From NCBI GenBank assembly GCA_937951875.1, contig CALGAN010000053.1, positions 1-6,329 on the forward strand: a stretch of DNA of 6,329 nt. Reading direction: 5' to 3'. Made by a program: the position numbers and the translations under genes. This DNA comes from an uncultured Alkalilimnicola sp. (GTDB lineage: Bacteria > Pseudomonadota > Gammaproteobacteria > Nitrococcales > AK92). The notes beneath the pieces were generated by a model. The model had not been told where the DNA came from. It ran no database searches and worked only from the letters and a program-made list of their open reading frames with translations. Positions 1 through 5,797 of the stretch are shown in pieces; the stretch's first letter is position 1, and every line of letters begins with the position of its first letter.

Positions 1-169
1 TGAGCGAGGCGGGTTCGAGCCGTTCGTCGGCATTGTGCTCGGCGATGATCTGTCCGGTCTGGTAATCCATCAGCAGCCAGGCCTTGGCAGCGATGGGCGG
101 AGGCGGCGGCGCATCGGCCAGCGCGAGCAGGGGAAACAGCAACAGGCAGGCGAATAGACGACGCATCAT
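1..169 (-). CDS. dacA: D-alanyl-D-alanine carboxypeptidase (PBP5/6 family), N-terminal part, cut by window edge
   Basis: Only the first 56 codons are present; the gene continues beyond base 1. The family is a periplasmic, membrane-anchored serine DD-carboxypeptidase that removes the terminal D-Ala from peptidoglycan pentapeptides, limiting crosslinking. Visible: a signal peptide (MMRR, then a hydrophobic stretch to about residue 17, with likely cleavage after ALA at 16-18), five prolines at 21-25, then AKAWLLMDYQTGQIIAEHNAD and RLEPASL, the typical run-up to the active site. The visible codons end at Ser55-Leu56 and the next codon begins with A, as expected for the SLTK (SxxK) motif. There are two adjacent ATG codons (169 and 166); both lack a strong Shine-Dalgarno sequence (only AGAG about 7 nt before the first), so the exact start is uncertain by one residue. 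It is last in the visible cluster, 124 nt after rlpA. The family call is firm; the paralogue (dacA versus dacC) cannot be fixed from this much sequence. Confidence 0.93.
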   Translation of the reverse strand, partial: MMRRLFACLLLFPLLALADAPPPPPIAAKAWLLMDYQTGQIIAEHNADERLEPASL

Positions 170-293
170 TGAATGACTCTGTGTTTGGAACGGGAACAAA
201 GGCGGGCGTGTACGATTATAAGAGGGTATGCAACGCGCCCGTGACGGCGGTGCCGCGCCCGTTCGATGCATCGACGCGCGAATGGTTCCGCTT
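170..293 (-). other. rlpA-dacA intergenic region
   Basis: This 124-nt gap is the longest non-coding stretch in the window. It contains a candidate -10 box for dacA (215-220) and a perfect 12-bp palindrome TCGATGCATCGA (263-274). There is no GC-rich stem followed by a T-run, so no intrinsic terminator is visible after rlpA and read-through from the upstream operon into dacA is likely. No small ORF with a credible ribosome-binding site was seen. Confidence 0.6.
215..220 (-). promoter_or_regulatory. candidate sigma-70 -10 box for dacA
   Basis: The minus strand reads TATAAT here, a perfect -10 consensus in an otherwise GC-rich gap, and its edge is 45 nt from the dacA start. The predicted transcript would begin near 208 and have a leader of about 40 nt. 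No good -35 hexamer is found at 16-19 bp spacing (CACGGG lies at 17 bp), so an activator or a weak promoter would be required. The assignment is tentative. Confidence 0.4.
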
Positions 294-1181
294 CTAGCGC
301 AGGATGTGGGGCTTGAAGTTGAGGCTGCGGCTCAGGCGTTCGGCGATCTCCCCCGCTTCGGCTGCCGAAGCGTAAGGGCCGAGGCGTACGCGGAACAGGC
401 CCTGGTGCGGCACGATGTCGACGGCGCGATCCAGCAGGGCGGCGACTTCGCGCGTGATGCGTTCGCGGAAGCTCTCGGCGTTGGCGCGCGCGCTGAATGC
501 GCCGAGTTGCAAATAAATGTTGCCTTCCGCAGCGGGCTCGGCCGGTGCGGCACCGTCCTTGGCGTCGGCGACCGCCGGCGCGGCGTCCGGTTGCGGAAAC
601 ACCCGCTCCACTTCCACCAGCGCGCTGCCCTGCTCTACATAGCCCAGCTTGTACGCGGCGGCGTAGGACAGGTCGATGATGCGGTCGTGCAGGAACGGCC
701 CGCGGTCGTTGATGCGGACCACGACCGAGCGCCCGTTGGCGAGATTGGTCACGCGCGCATAACTGGGGATCGGCATGGTCGGATGCGCGGCCGTCATGGC
801 GTACATGTCGTAGGGCTCGCCACTCGCCGTGGGTTTGCCGTGGAATCTGCGGCCGTACCAGCTCGCGATGCCGCGCTGGCGGAATTCGCGGCGGTCCACC
901 ATCGGCACGTACTCTTTGCCGAAGGCGACATAGCGTCGGTTGGCGTAGCGATGCAGTGGTTCGTCGCGCGGCACGGCATCGGGCACGCGGTCCAGGTCCG
1001 CCGGGACCTGATCGCCCGGTCCGTCGTCCAGGTAGTAGCCGCCGCCTTTGGCGCTCTTGGCCGGCGGTGCCGACTCGGGTTCGCCGGGACCGCGCACGGG
1101 CGCGCTGCCGCATCCCCATAGGGCGAGCAGCAGGCCGCCCACCGCGAACCAGCGTACCGTCGACGATCGCAAGCTTTGCAC
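294..1181 (-). CDS. rlpA: RlpA septal/lateral-wall lipoprotein, putative lytic transglycosylase with SPOR domain
   Basis: A 295-aa lipoprotein. The signal peptide has arginines at 5 and 10 and a hydrophobic core at 11-22; the lipobox is LWG-C with Cys24 as the predicted lipidated residue. A low-complexity linker follows, then the RlpA double-psi beta-barrel at about 102-196, including RGIASWYG, and RINDRGPF. Glu122, His133 and Asp159 are spaced 11 and 26 residues apart, matching what I recall for Glu120, His131 and Asp157 of Pseudomonas aeruginosa RlpA, so the protein is probably an active lytic transglycosylase. An Ala/Pro-rich linker (197-219) leads to a C-terminal SPOR domain (about 221-295), a fold that binds glycan strands lacking stem peptides. 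The start is GTG, chosen because GGAGGAGG lies just upstream and no ATG occurs before residue 95. It begins 9 nt after the rodA stop and ends with TAG. The family assignment is firm; enzymatic activity is inferred, since E. coli RlpA is reported to lack it. Confidence 0.95.
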   Translation of the reverse strand: MQSLRSSTVRWFAVGGLLLALWGCGSAPVRGPGEPESAPPAKSAKGGGYYLDDGPGDQVPADLDRVPDAVPRDEPLHRYANRRYVAFGKEYVPMVDRREFRQRGIASWYGRRFHGKPTASGEPYDMYAMTAAHPTMPIPSYARVTNLANGRSVVVRINDRGPFLHDRIIDLSYAAAYKLGYVEQGSALVEVERVFPQPDAAPAVADAKDGAAPAEPAAEGNIYLQLGAFSARANAESFRERITREVAALLDRAVDIVPHQGLFRVRLGPYASAAEAGEIAERLSRSLNFKPHILR

Positions 1182-1182
1182 G

Positions 1183-1190
1183 CCTCCTCC
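1183..1190 (-). promoter_or_regulatory. strong ribosome-binding site for rlpA
   Basis: The minus strand reads GGAGGAGG immediately after the rodA TGA stop (1191-1193) and one base before the rlpA GTG at 1181. The best register (AGGAGG) gives about 4 nt of spacing. It decides the GTG start and puts the rodA stop, the Shine-Dalgarno sequence and the rlpA start within about 15 nt, which favours reinitiation by ribosomes finishing rodA. Confidence 0.8.
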
Positions 1191-2288
1191 TCAGGTCTGG
1201 ATCAGCTTACGGTGCTTCTGGATGCTCATCAGGATGCCGATGCCGAGGAACAGCGTCACCAGCGCGGTGCCGCCGTAGCTGATCAGCGGCAAGGGCACGC
1301 CCACCACCGGCAGGATGCCGCTCACCATGCCCATGTTGACGAACGCATAGGTGAAGAACGACAGCGTGATGGCACCGGCGAGCAGCCGCGAGAAAAAGGT
1401 CGCGGCGTTGGCGGCGATCACCATACCGCGGGCGATCAGCGCCAGATAGAGCAGCAGCAGGATGCTGTTGCCGATCAGGCCGAATTCTTCCGAATACACG
1501 GCGAAAATGAAATCGGTGGTGCGCTCGGGGATGAAGTCCAGATGCGTCTGGGTGCCTTCCAGCCAGCCCTTGCCCTTGAGGCCACCCGAGCCCACCGCGA
1601 TGGTGGACTGGATGATGTGATAGCCGGCTCCGAGCGGATCGCTGGTGGGATCGAGCAGCGTCAGCACCCGGCGGCGCTGGTAGTCGTGCAGCATCGACCA
1701 GAAGATGGGCATCGCGGCACCGGCGGCCGCGGCCATGCCCAGCATGAGCTTCCAGGGCAGGCCGGCGAGGAAGATGACGTAGAAGCCGGCCGCGAGCACC
1801 AGCATCGCGGTACCCAGATCCGGCTGCTTCATGATCAGCCCGACCGGAATGGCGAGCAGGATCGCCGCCACCAGGAAGTCGCGCAGCCGGACTTCGCCTT
1901 CGTGCTTGTCGAAATACCAAGCGAGGACCAGCGGAGTGGCGATCTTGAGCATCTCCGAAGGCTGGAAACGGACGAACCCCAGGTTCAGCCAGCGTTGCGA
2001 GCCGTTGACGATCTCGCCGAACAGATCCACCGCGACGAGCAGCGCGACGCCCACAAGATAGATGGGCACCGCGAGCCGCATCAACATCTGCGGCGGCACC
2101 TGCGCCGCCACCCACATGACGCTCAATGCCACGGCGATGTTGATGCCCTGCGCGATCAGGCGCGAAGCGTCCTGGTTGGCCGCGCTGTAGAGCGTGAACA
2201 GCCCGACCGCCAGCAGCACAGTGCTGATGAACATCAGCGGGCTGTCGATGTTGCTGGTGAAGCGCTGCAGGAGTTTTTTCAACATCAT
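1191..2288 (-). CDS. rodA: RodA, SEDS-family peptidoglycan glycosyltransferase
   Basis: A 365-aa polytopic inner-membrane protein, close to E. coli RodA (370 aa). It polymerises lipid II into glycan strands for lateral-wall growth, in complex with PBP2. About ten hydrophobic segments are visible. Family signatures are GSQRWLNLG with FQPSE (about 96-112), KQPDLGTA (154-161), the loop FIPERTTDFIFAV (252-264), and VGVPLPLISYGGTA (329-342) near the C-terminus. Asp259 in TTDF corresponds, as I recall, to the catalytically essential Asp of RodA (Asp262 in E. coli). The start is placed at the ATG at 2288, or the adjacent ATG at 2285: both overlap the mrdA stop (ATGATGA), and GGGAG lies 4 or 7 nt upstream respectively. 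The reading frame stays open upstream to 2900, but that part lies inside mrdA in another frame and has no SEDS character, so it is excluded. The gene ends with TGA, directly followed by the rlpA ribosome-binding site. Confidence 0.97.
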   Translation of the reverse strand: MMLKKLLQRFTSNIDSPLMFISTVLLAVGLFTLYSAANQDASRLIAQGINIAVALSVMWVAAQVPPQMLMRLAVPIYLVGVALLVAVDLFGEIVNGSQRWLNLGFVRFQPSEMLKIATPLVLAWYFDKHEGEVRLRDFLVAAILLAIPVGLIMKQPDLGTAMLVLAAGFYVIFLAGLPWKLMLGMAAAAGAAMPIFWSMLHDYQRRRVLTLLDPTSDPLGAGYHIIQSTIAVGSGGLKGKGWLEGTQTHLDFIPERTTDFIFAVYSEEFGLIGNSILLLLYLALIARGMVIAANAATFFSRLLAGAITLSFFTYAFVNMGMVSGILPVVGVPLPLISYGGTALVTLFLGIGILMSIQKHRKLIQT

Positions 2289-4195
2289 TCGGCTCCCGCA
2301 GTGGCAGCGACCGGCTGCACGGCCGGGGTCTCGGGCAGTTTGCCGAGCAGATAGTAGTCGAAAGCGACGCGTGCGATCGGGGCCGCCACGGTGCTGCCGT
2401 GCCCGCCGTTCTCCACCAGGACGCCGATCGCGATCTTGGGATCGTCGGCCGGGGCGAAGGCGATGAACAGGGCGTGGTCGCGGAAGCGCTCGGCGATGCG
2501 CTTCTCGTCGTACTTCTCGTTCTGCTTGATGCCGATCACCTGCGCGGTTCCGGTTTTGCCGGCGAAAGCGTAAGCAACGCCTTTGCCCGCTTGGGAGGCC
2601 GTCCCGCCGGGGCGGGTGACGTCCACCATCGCCTGCTTCACCAGCGCCAGCCACTGGGGGTTGAGCTTCACGTGGCGCACCGGCTCCGGCTCGACCGGGC
2701 GTTTCTCGCCCGTGCGCGTGTCGACGATGTATTTCACCAGGTGCGGGCGGTAGGCGATGCCGTCGTTGGCGAGGATCGAGGTGGCATAGGCCAGTTGCAG
2801 CGGCGTGGCGAGGTTGTAGCCCTGGCCGATCGTGACCGAGACGGTGTCGCCGGTGTACCAGCGCTGGTCTTCCGGGCGCGAGAAGCGCTTGCGCTTCCAT
2901 TCGCGCGAGGGCAGCAGGCCGCCCCGCTCGCCCGGGATGTCGATGCCCGTCGGCGAGCCGAAGCCGAACTGCGACAGGAAGCCGTGCATCACGTCGATGT
3001 CGATGTCGGTCGACAGACCGTAGTAATAGGTGTCGCAGGAGACCACGATCGACTTGTGCAGGTTAACCTTGCCGTGGCCGCCGACCTTCCAGTCGCGGTA
3101 GCGGTGCGTATGTCCGGGCAGCGTGTAATAGCCCGGGTCGTTGATGGTGTAGTCGGGCGTGCGCTTGCCCAGTTCCAGCGCCATGAGCGCCATGAAGGGC
3201 TTGAAGGTCGAACCGGGCGGATAGGCGCCGCTCAGCGCGCGGTTGGTGAGCGGTTTGTCGGGCGAATTGTTCAGCTCCGCCCAGGTCTGCGGATCGATGC
3301 CGTCCACGAACAGGTTGGGATCGAAGCCGGGTTTGCTGACGAAGGCGAGCACACCGCCCGTCTTCGGCTCGATCGCCACCGCCGCGCCGCGATAGTCGCC
3401 GAAGGCGGCTTCGATGATCTCCTGCAGTTTGGCGTCCAGGGTGAGGATGAGGTTGTTGCCGGCGATGGGCGGGTTCTCCGACAGGGTGCGGATCGGCCGG
3501 CCGTTGGCGTCGATCTCCACCTGCGCCGATCCGGTGGTGCCGTGCAGCTCGTACTCGTAGCTCTTCTCGAGACCGACCTTGCCGATGTAGTCGGTGCCCT
3601 TGTAGTTGGCGGTCTGCTCGTCGGCCGCGAGCTGTTCCAGATCGCGGTCGTTGATGCGCCCCATATAGCCGAGCGCGTGCGAAGCCAACTCGCCGAACGG
3701 GTAGTCCCGGTACAGGCGCGCCTTGATCTCCACGCCGGGGAAGCGGAACGCGTTGGCCGCGAAACGCGCGACCTCCTCGTCGCTCAGGCGGGTCTTGATC
3801 GGCAGGCTGCCGGCGGCGCGCAGTTCCGCGCGCAGTTTACGGAAGCGGTTGCGGTCGCGCGGGCTGATCTCGATCAGTTCCGCCAGCGCGTCGATGGTCG
3901 CTTCCGGGTCCTCGACCTTGGCGGGGTCCATCTCCAGCGTGTAGGCGGAGAAGTTGCGCGCCAGCACGACTCCGTTGCGGTCCAGGATCAGACCGCGGTT
4001 GGGCTGGATGGGGACCACCGAGATGCGGTTGTCCTCGGCCTTGGTCTGGTAATACTCGTGGCGGATCAGCTGCAGCCAGGTGAAGCGCCCGAACAGGATG
4101 CCGAAGGCGACGAGCACGCCCACGCCCGCGACCGCCAGACGTCTGCGGAAGCGGTACAAATCACGTTCATGGTCGCGGAATTCGGTGAGGCTCAT
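2285..4195 (-). CDS. mrdA: penicillin-binding protein 2, elongation-specific transpeptidase
   Basis: A 636-aa class B PBP (E. coli PBP2 is 633 aa) that crosslinks peptidoglycan made by RodA during elongation. It has a short cytoplasmic N-terminus, one membrane anchor (about 20-44) and the PBP dimer (pedestal) region (about 60-240), including PNRGLILDRNG and, at 202-214, the DYIGKVGLEKSYE stretch. The transpeptidase domain spans about 265-620. Catalytic motifs are STFK (Ser329, Lys332), SCD (386-388) and KTGT (547-550). Asp353, Asp368, His374 and Cys387 match the spacing of the zinc ligands reported for Acinetobacter baumannii PBP2. The start is ATG at 4195: the frame is open back to a stop at 4277-4279 but offers no other good start codon. 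There is no clear Shine-Dalgarno sequence before it, which is odd for a highly conserved gene. Its TGA overlaps the rodA start, and it follows mreD by 92 nt. All the core residues of an active enzyme are present. Confidence 0.98.
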   Translation of the reverse strand: MSLTEFRDHERDLYRFRRRLAVAGVGVLVAFGILFGRFTWLQLIRHEYYQTKAEDNRISVVPIQPNRGLILDRNGVVLARNFSAYTLEMDPAKVEDPEATIDALAELIEISPRDRNRFRKLRAELRAAGSLPIKTRLSDEEVARFAANAFRFPGVEIKARLYRDYPFGELASHALGYMGRINDRDLEQLAADEQTANYKGTDYIGKVGLEKSYEYELHGTTGSAQVEIDANGRPIRTLSENPPIAGNNLILTLDAKLQEIIEAAFGDYRGAAVAIEPKTGGVLAFVSKPGFDPNLFVDGIDPQTWAELNNSPDKPLTNRALSGAYPPGSTFKPFMALMALELGKRTPDYTINDPGYYTLPGHTHRYRDWKVGGHGKVNLHKSIVVSCDTYYYGLSTDIDIDVMHGFLSQFGFGSPTGIDIPGERGGLLPSREWKRKRFSRPEDQRWYTGDTVSVTIGQGYNLATPLQLAYATSILANDGIAYRPHLVKYIVDTRTGEKRPVEPEPVRHVKLNPQWLALVKQAMVDVTRPGGTASQAGKGVAYAFAGKTGTAQVIGIKQNEKYDEKRIAERFRDHALFIAFAPADDPKIAIGVLVENGGHGSTVAAPIARVAFDYYLLGKLPETPAVQPVAATAGAE

Positions 4196-4287
4196 CTGGA
4201 GCTTGGCTGGATGCGGGACGGCACGGCTGGGCTCATGACGCGCGGCATCGCCGCAAGGTCCGAGCCGGCCCGCCTGCTAAGAGTGCC
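4196..4287 (-). other. mreD-mrdA intergenic spacer
   Basis: This 92-nt non-coding gap lies between two otherwise tightly packed blocks (mreCD and mrdA-rodA-rlpA). It holds a short perfect hairpin, GCGGC-GAT-GCCGC on the minus strand (4242-4254), with no T-run after it, so it is not a terminator. There is no convincing -10/-35 pair and no strong ribosome-binding site before mrdA. GC-rich 5-bp stems like this are common by chance. Confidence 0.5.
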
Positions 4288-4809
4288 CTAGATGGGCCGA
4301 GTTTCGTCGATGTCGTCGGGCGCACGTTGCGGAGCGAGCAGTAAGTCGGTAATGAAAGGCCACAGCAGCGCCGAGATCCCGATCCCGACCAGCGTCAGCC
4401 AGCCCGGGAAGGTGCCGCCGGCGATCAGACGCACCGCCAGCATGATGAGCTGGGAGAGCAGCAGCAGCACGAACACGTGGACCGCCTGCGGCCAGACGCC
4501 GAACAGCAGCACGCGCCGGTGGATGACATGGGCGCCGAAGGCGAGGCAGGCGTAGGCCAGCGCATGCTGTCCGATCAGCGCGCCATTGGCCGCGTCCATG
4601 GCCAGGCCCAGCACCCAGGCGATGCCCACCCCCACCTTGCGCGGCTGATGGATGCACCAGAAGGTGAGCGTCAGCGCCAGCAGATCGGGGACCAGCCGCA
4701 GATCGGGCCAGGGCAGCAGATTGAAGGCCAGCGCGCCCAGCAGGCTGAAGGCGATGAAGAAGGGATTGGCCGGGCGCAGGATGCGCTGCGGTTGCTGCTG
4801 CCTTTTCAT
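4288..4809 (-). CDS. mreD: rod shape-determining membrane protein MreD
   Basis: A 173-aa inner-membrane protein (E. coli MreD is 162 aa) that forms part of the elongasome together with MreC, MreB, RodZ, RodA and PBP2. After a basic N-terminus (MKRQQQPQRILR) there are about five or six hydrophobic segments, near 17-33, 41-53, 59-78, 83-97, 105-127 and 137-157. The family pattern appears as LVPDLLALTLTFW (39-51) and GLAMDAANGALIGQHAL (68-84). The C-terminal tail (APDDIDETRPI) is short and acidic. The start is the ATG at 4809, whose ATGA overlaps the mreC stop by 4 nt. AGGGGG lies about 8 nt upstream, inside the last codons of mreC, so translation is coupled to mreC. The protein ends with TAG. 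MreD sequences diverge quickly, so the position after mreC supports the call as much as the sequence does. Confidence 0.95.
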   Translation of the reverse strand: MKRQQQPQRILRPANPFFIAFSLLGALAFNLLPWPDLRLVPDLLALTLTFWCIHQPRKVGVGIAWVLGLAMDAANGALIGQHALAYACLAFGAHVIHRRVLLFGVWPQAVHVFVLLLLSQLIMLAVRLIAGGTFPGWLTLVGIGISALLWPFITDLLLAPQRAPDDIDETRPI

Positions 4810-5729
4810 CGGCCGCGCCCCCTGCTCCGCGCCCGTTTCGCGCCGCGTGCGCGGTCGTCCTCGGGCTGCGCTTCCGTTTCCGCCAAGCGGGGAATGTCCT
4901 CCCGGTGCTGAACCACCAGCACCTGGCGGTGCTGGTTGGTGCCGGCCGCAGGCCGCAGGCGGATTTTCGCGAAGGACATGGTCGCGTCGCGCTCGACGTG
5001 GGTCACCGTAGCCACCGGCACGCCGCGCGGGTAGACGCCGTCCAGCCCGGAGGTGACGAGCTGGTCGCCGACCTGGACGTCGGCGTTGGCGGGCATGTAG
5101 CGCAATTCCATGGTATGACCGTCGCCCGAACCGTAGGCGATGCCGCGCAGGCCGTTGCGCAGCACCTGCACCGGGACGGACAGGTTCTTGTCGGTGACCA
5201 ATGTGACTTCGGCGAGCAGCGGCAGCACGCGCGTGACCTGCCCCAGCACGCCCTGGTCGTCGACCACCGGCTGGCCCAGCTCGATGCCGTGCTGGCTGCC
5301 GCGATCGATGATCACCTTGCGGCTGAAGGGATCGCGGCCGGCATAGACGATTTCGGCGAAGACCGTCTGCGAAGGGATGGTGCTGCGCGCATCGAGCAGC
5401 CTGCGCAGGCGCTCGTTCTCCTGCTCGAGCGATTCCAGCACCTGCAGGGACTGCGCGGTCAGCAGTTGCTGCGCCCGCAGTTCGGCGTTCTCGCGCTGCA
5501 GGCGGGCCTGGCTGCTGAAGAAATCGCTGACCTTGTTGAAGGCGATCACCGGCGCGGTCGCCACCTGCTGCAGCGGATAGATGGCCAGCGTCAGCGCATG
5601 GCGCAGCGGTTCGGCGTACTGGAACCGCGCATCCAGCACCATCAGCAGGACCGACAGCAAGCCGAAGAAGGTGAGCCGTGCAAGCGGAGCCGGGCCGCGC
5701 TTGAAGAACTGTGGCGGCTGATACTCCAT
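4806..5729 (-). CDS. mreC: rod shape-determining protein MreC
   Basis: A 307-aa bitopic inner-membrane protein whose periplasmic part contacts PBP2 and activates the RodA-PBP2 synthase. The segments in order are a cytoplasmic tip (MEYQPPQFFKRGP), one membrane helix (about 17-33), a periplasmic helical/coiled-coil stretch (about 70-113, with ARLQRENAELRAQ and ESLEQENERLRRLL), and the two beta-barrel subdomains of the MreC fold (about 120-275). Those subdomains include DRGSQHGIELGQPVVDDQGVLG (split over 142-163), LVTDKNLSVPVQV (177-189) and GDQLVTSGLDGVYPRGVPV (221-239). The tail from 290 is highly charged and ends in an Arg/Gly-rich stretch, RARGAKRARSRGRGR. The start ATG at 5729 has only a weak GAAG ribosome-binding site about 4 nt upstream. 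The N-terminal sequence resembles betaproteobacterial MreC proteins, which supports the choice. The gene overlaps mreD by 4 nt and lies 68 nt after mreB. Confidence 0.97.
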   Translation of the reverse strand: MEYQPPQFFKRGPAPLARLTFFGLLSVLLMVLDARFQYAEPLRHALTLAIYPLQQVATAPVIAFNKVSDFFSSQARLQRENAELRAQQLLTAQSLQVLESLEQENERLRRLLDARSTIPSQTVFAEIVYAGRDPFSRKVIIDRGSQHGIELGQPVVDDQGVLGQVTRVLPLLAEVTLVTDKNLSVPVQVLRNGLRGIAYGSGDGHTMELRYMPANADVQVGDQLVTSGLDGVYPRGVPVATVTHVERDATMSFAKIRLRPAAGTNQHRQVLVVQHREDIPRLAETEAQPEDDRARGAKRARSRGRGR

Positions 5730-5797
5730 GCGGCTTCAGGCGTTCCCTTCAAATGCCGCCTGGCATCCACCCGTGCGGACGGTCCGGGCGGCGGGCA
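5730..5797 (-). other. mreB-mreC spacer with small inverted repeats
   Basis: A 68-nt gap. The minus strand has a hairpin ATGCC-AGGC-GGCAT (5753-5766) and an 11-bp inverted repeat CGGACCGTCCG (5776-5786). The AGGCG that spans the hairpin loop could alternatively pair with CGCCT further downstream. The hairpin is followed by only TTGAA, so it is not a standard terminator. It may mark an RNA-processing or attenuation point between mreB and mreCD, but that is a guess. Confidence 0.4.

Noticed and set aside
263..274. Perfect 12-bp palindrome TCGATGCATCGA between rlpA and dacA, considered as an operator or terminator
   Set aside because: A palindrome of this size is expected about once or twice by chance in a window this long, it has no loop or T-run for a terminator, and no repeated copy was seen.
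166..1119. Minus-strand alternative frame of 317 codons overlapping rlpA and running toward the dacA start
   Set aside because: Extremely Arg-rich product in the wrong frame of rlpA, crossing the intergenic gap; typical of a GC-rich off-frame reading.
228..1121. Plus-strand open frame of 297 codons opposite rlpA
   Set aside because: The minus strand encodes RlpA with signal peptide, catalytic barrel and SPOR domain. The plus-strand product looks like mirrored codon bias.
1176..2354. Plus-strand open frame of 392 codons opposite rodA
   Set aside because: The product is rich in His, Gln, Asp and Arg, without hydrophobic or domain structure; it is antisense to a clear SEDS protein with correct membrane segments.
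2289..2900. N-terminal extension of the rodA reading frame upstream of 2288
   Set aside because: It lies inside mrdA in another frame, is rich in Arg, Gly and Ala, and has no SEDS features. The ATG pair at the mrdA stop gives a normal-length RodA.
4242..4254. GCGGC-GAT-GCCGC hairpin as a terminator of mreBCD
   Set aside because: The stem is only 5 bp and is not followed by a T-run, so termination here is not supported.
2399..4291. Plus-strand open frame of 630 codons opposite nearly all of mrdA
   Set aside because: It is the antisense mirror of a GC-rich gene. The product is dominated by Ala, Val, Asp, Arg, His, Gln and Leu with no recognisable domain, while the minus strand encodes a full PBP2 with all catalytic motifs.
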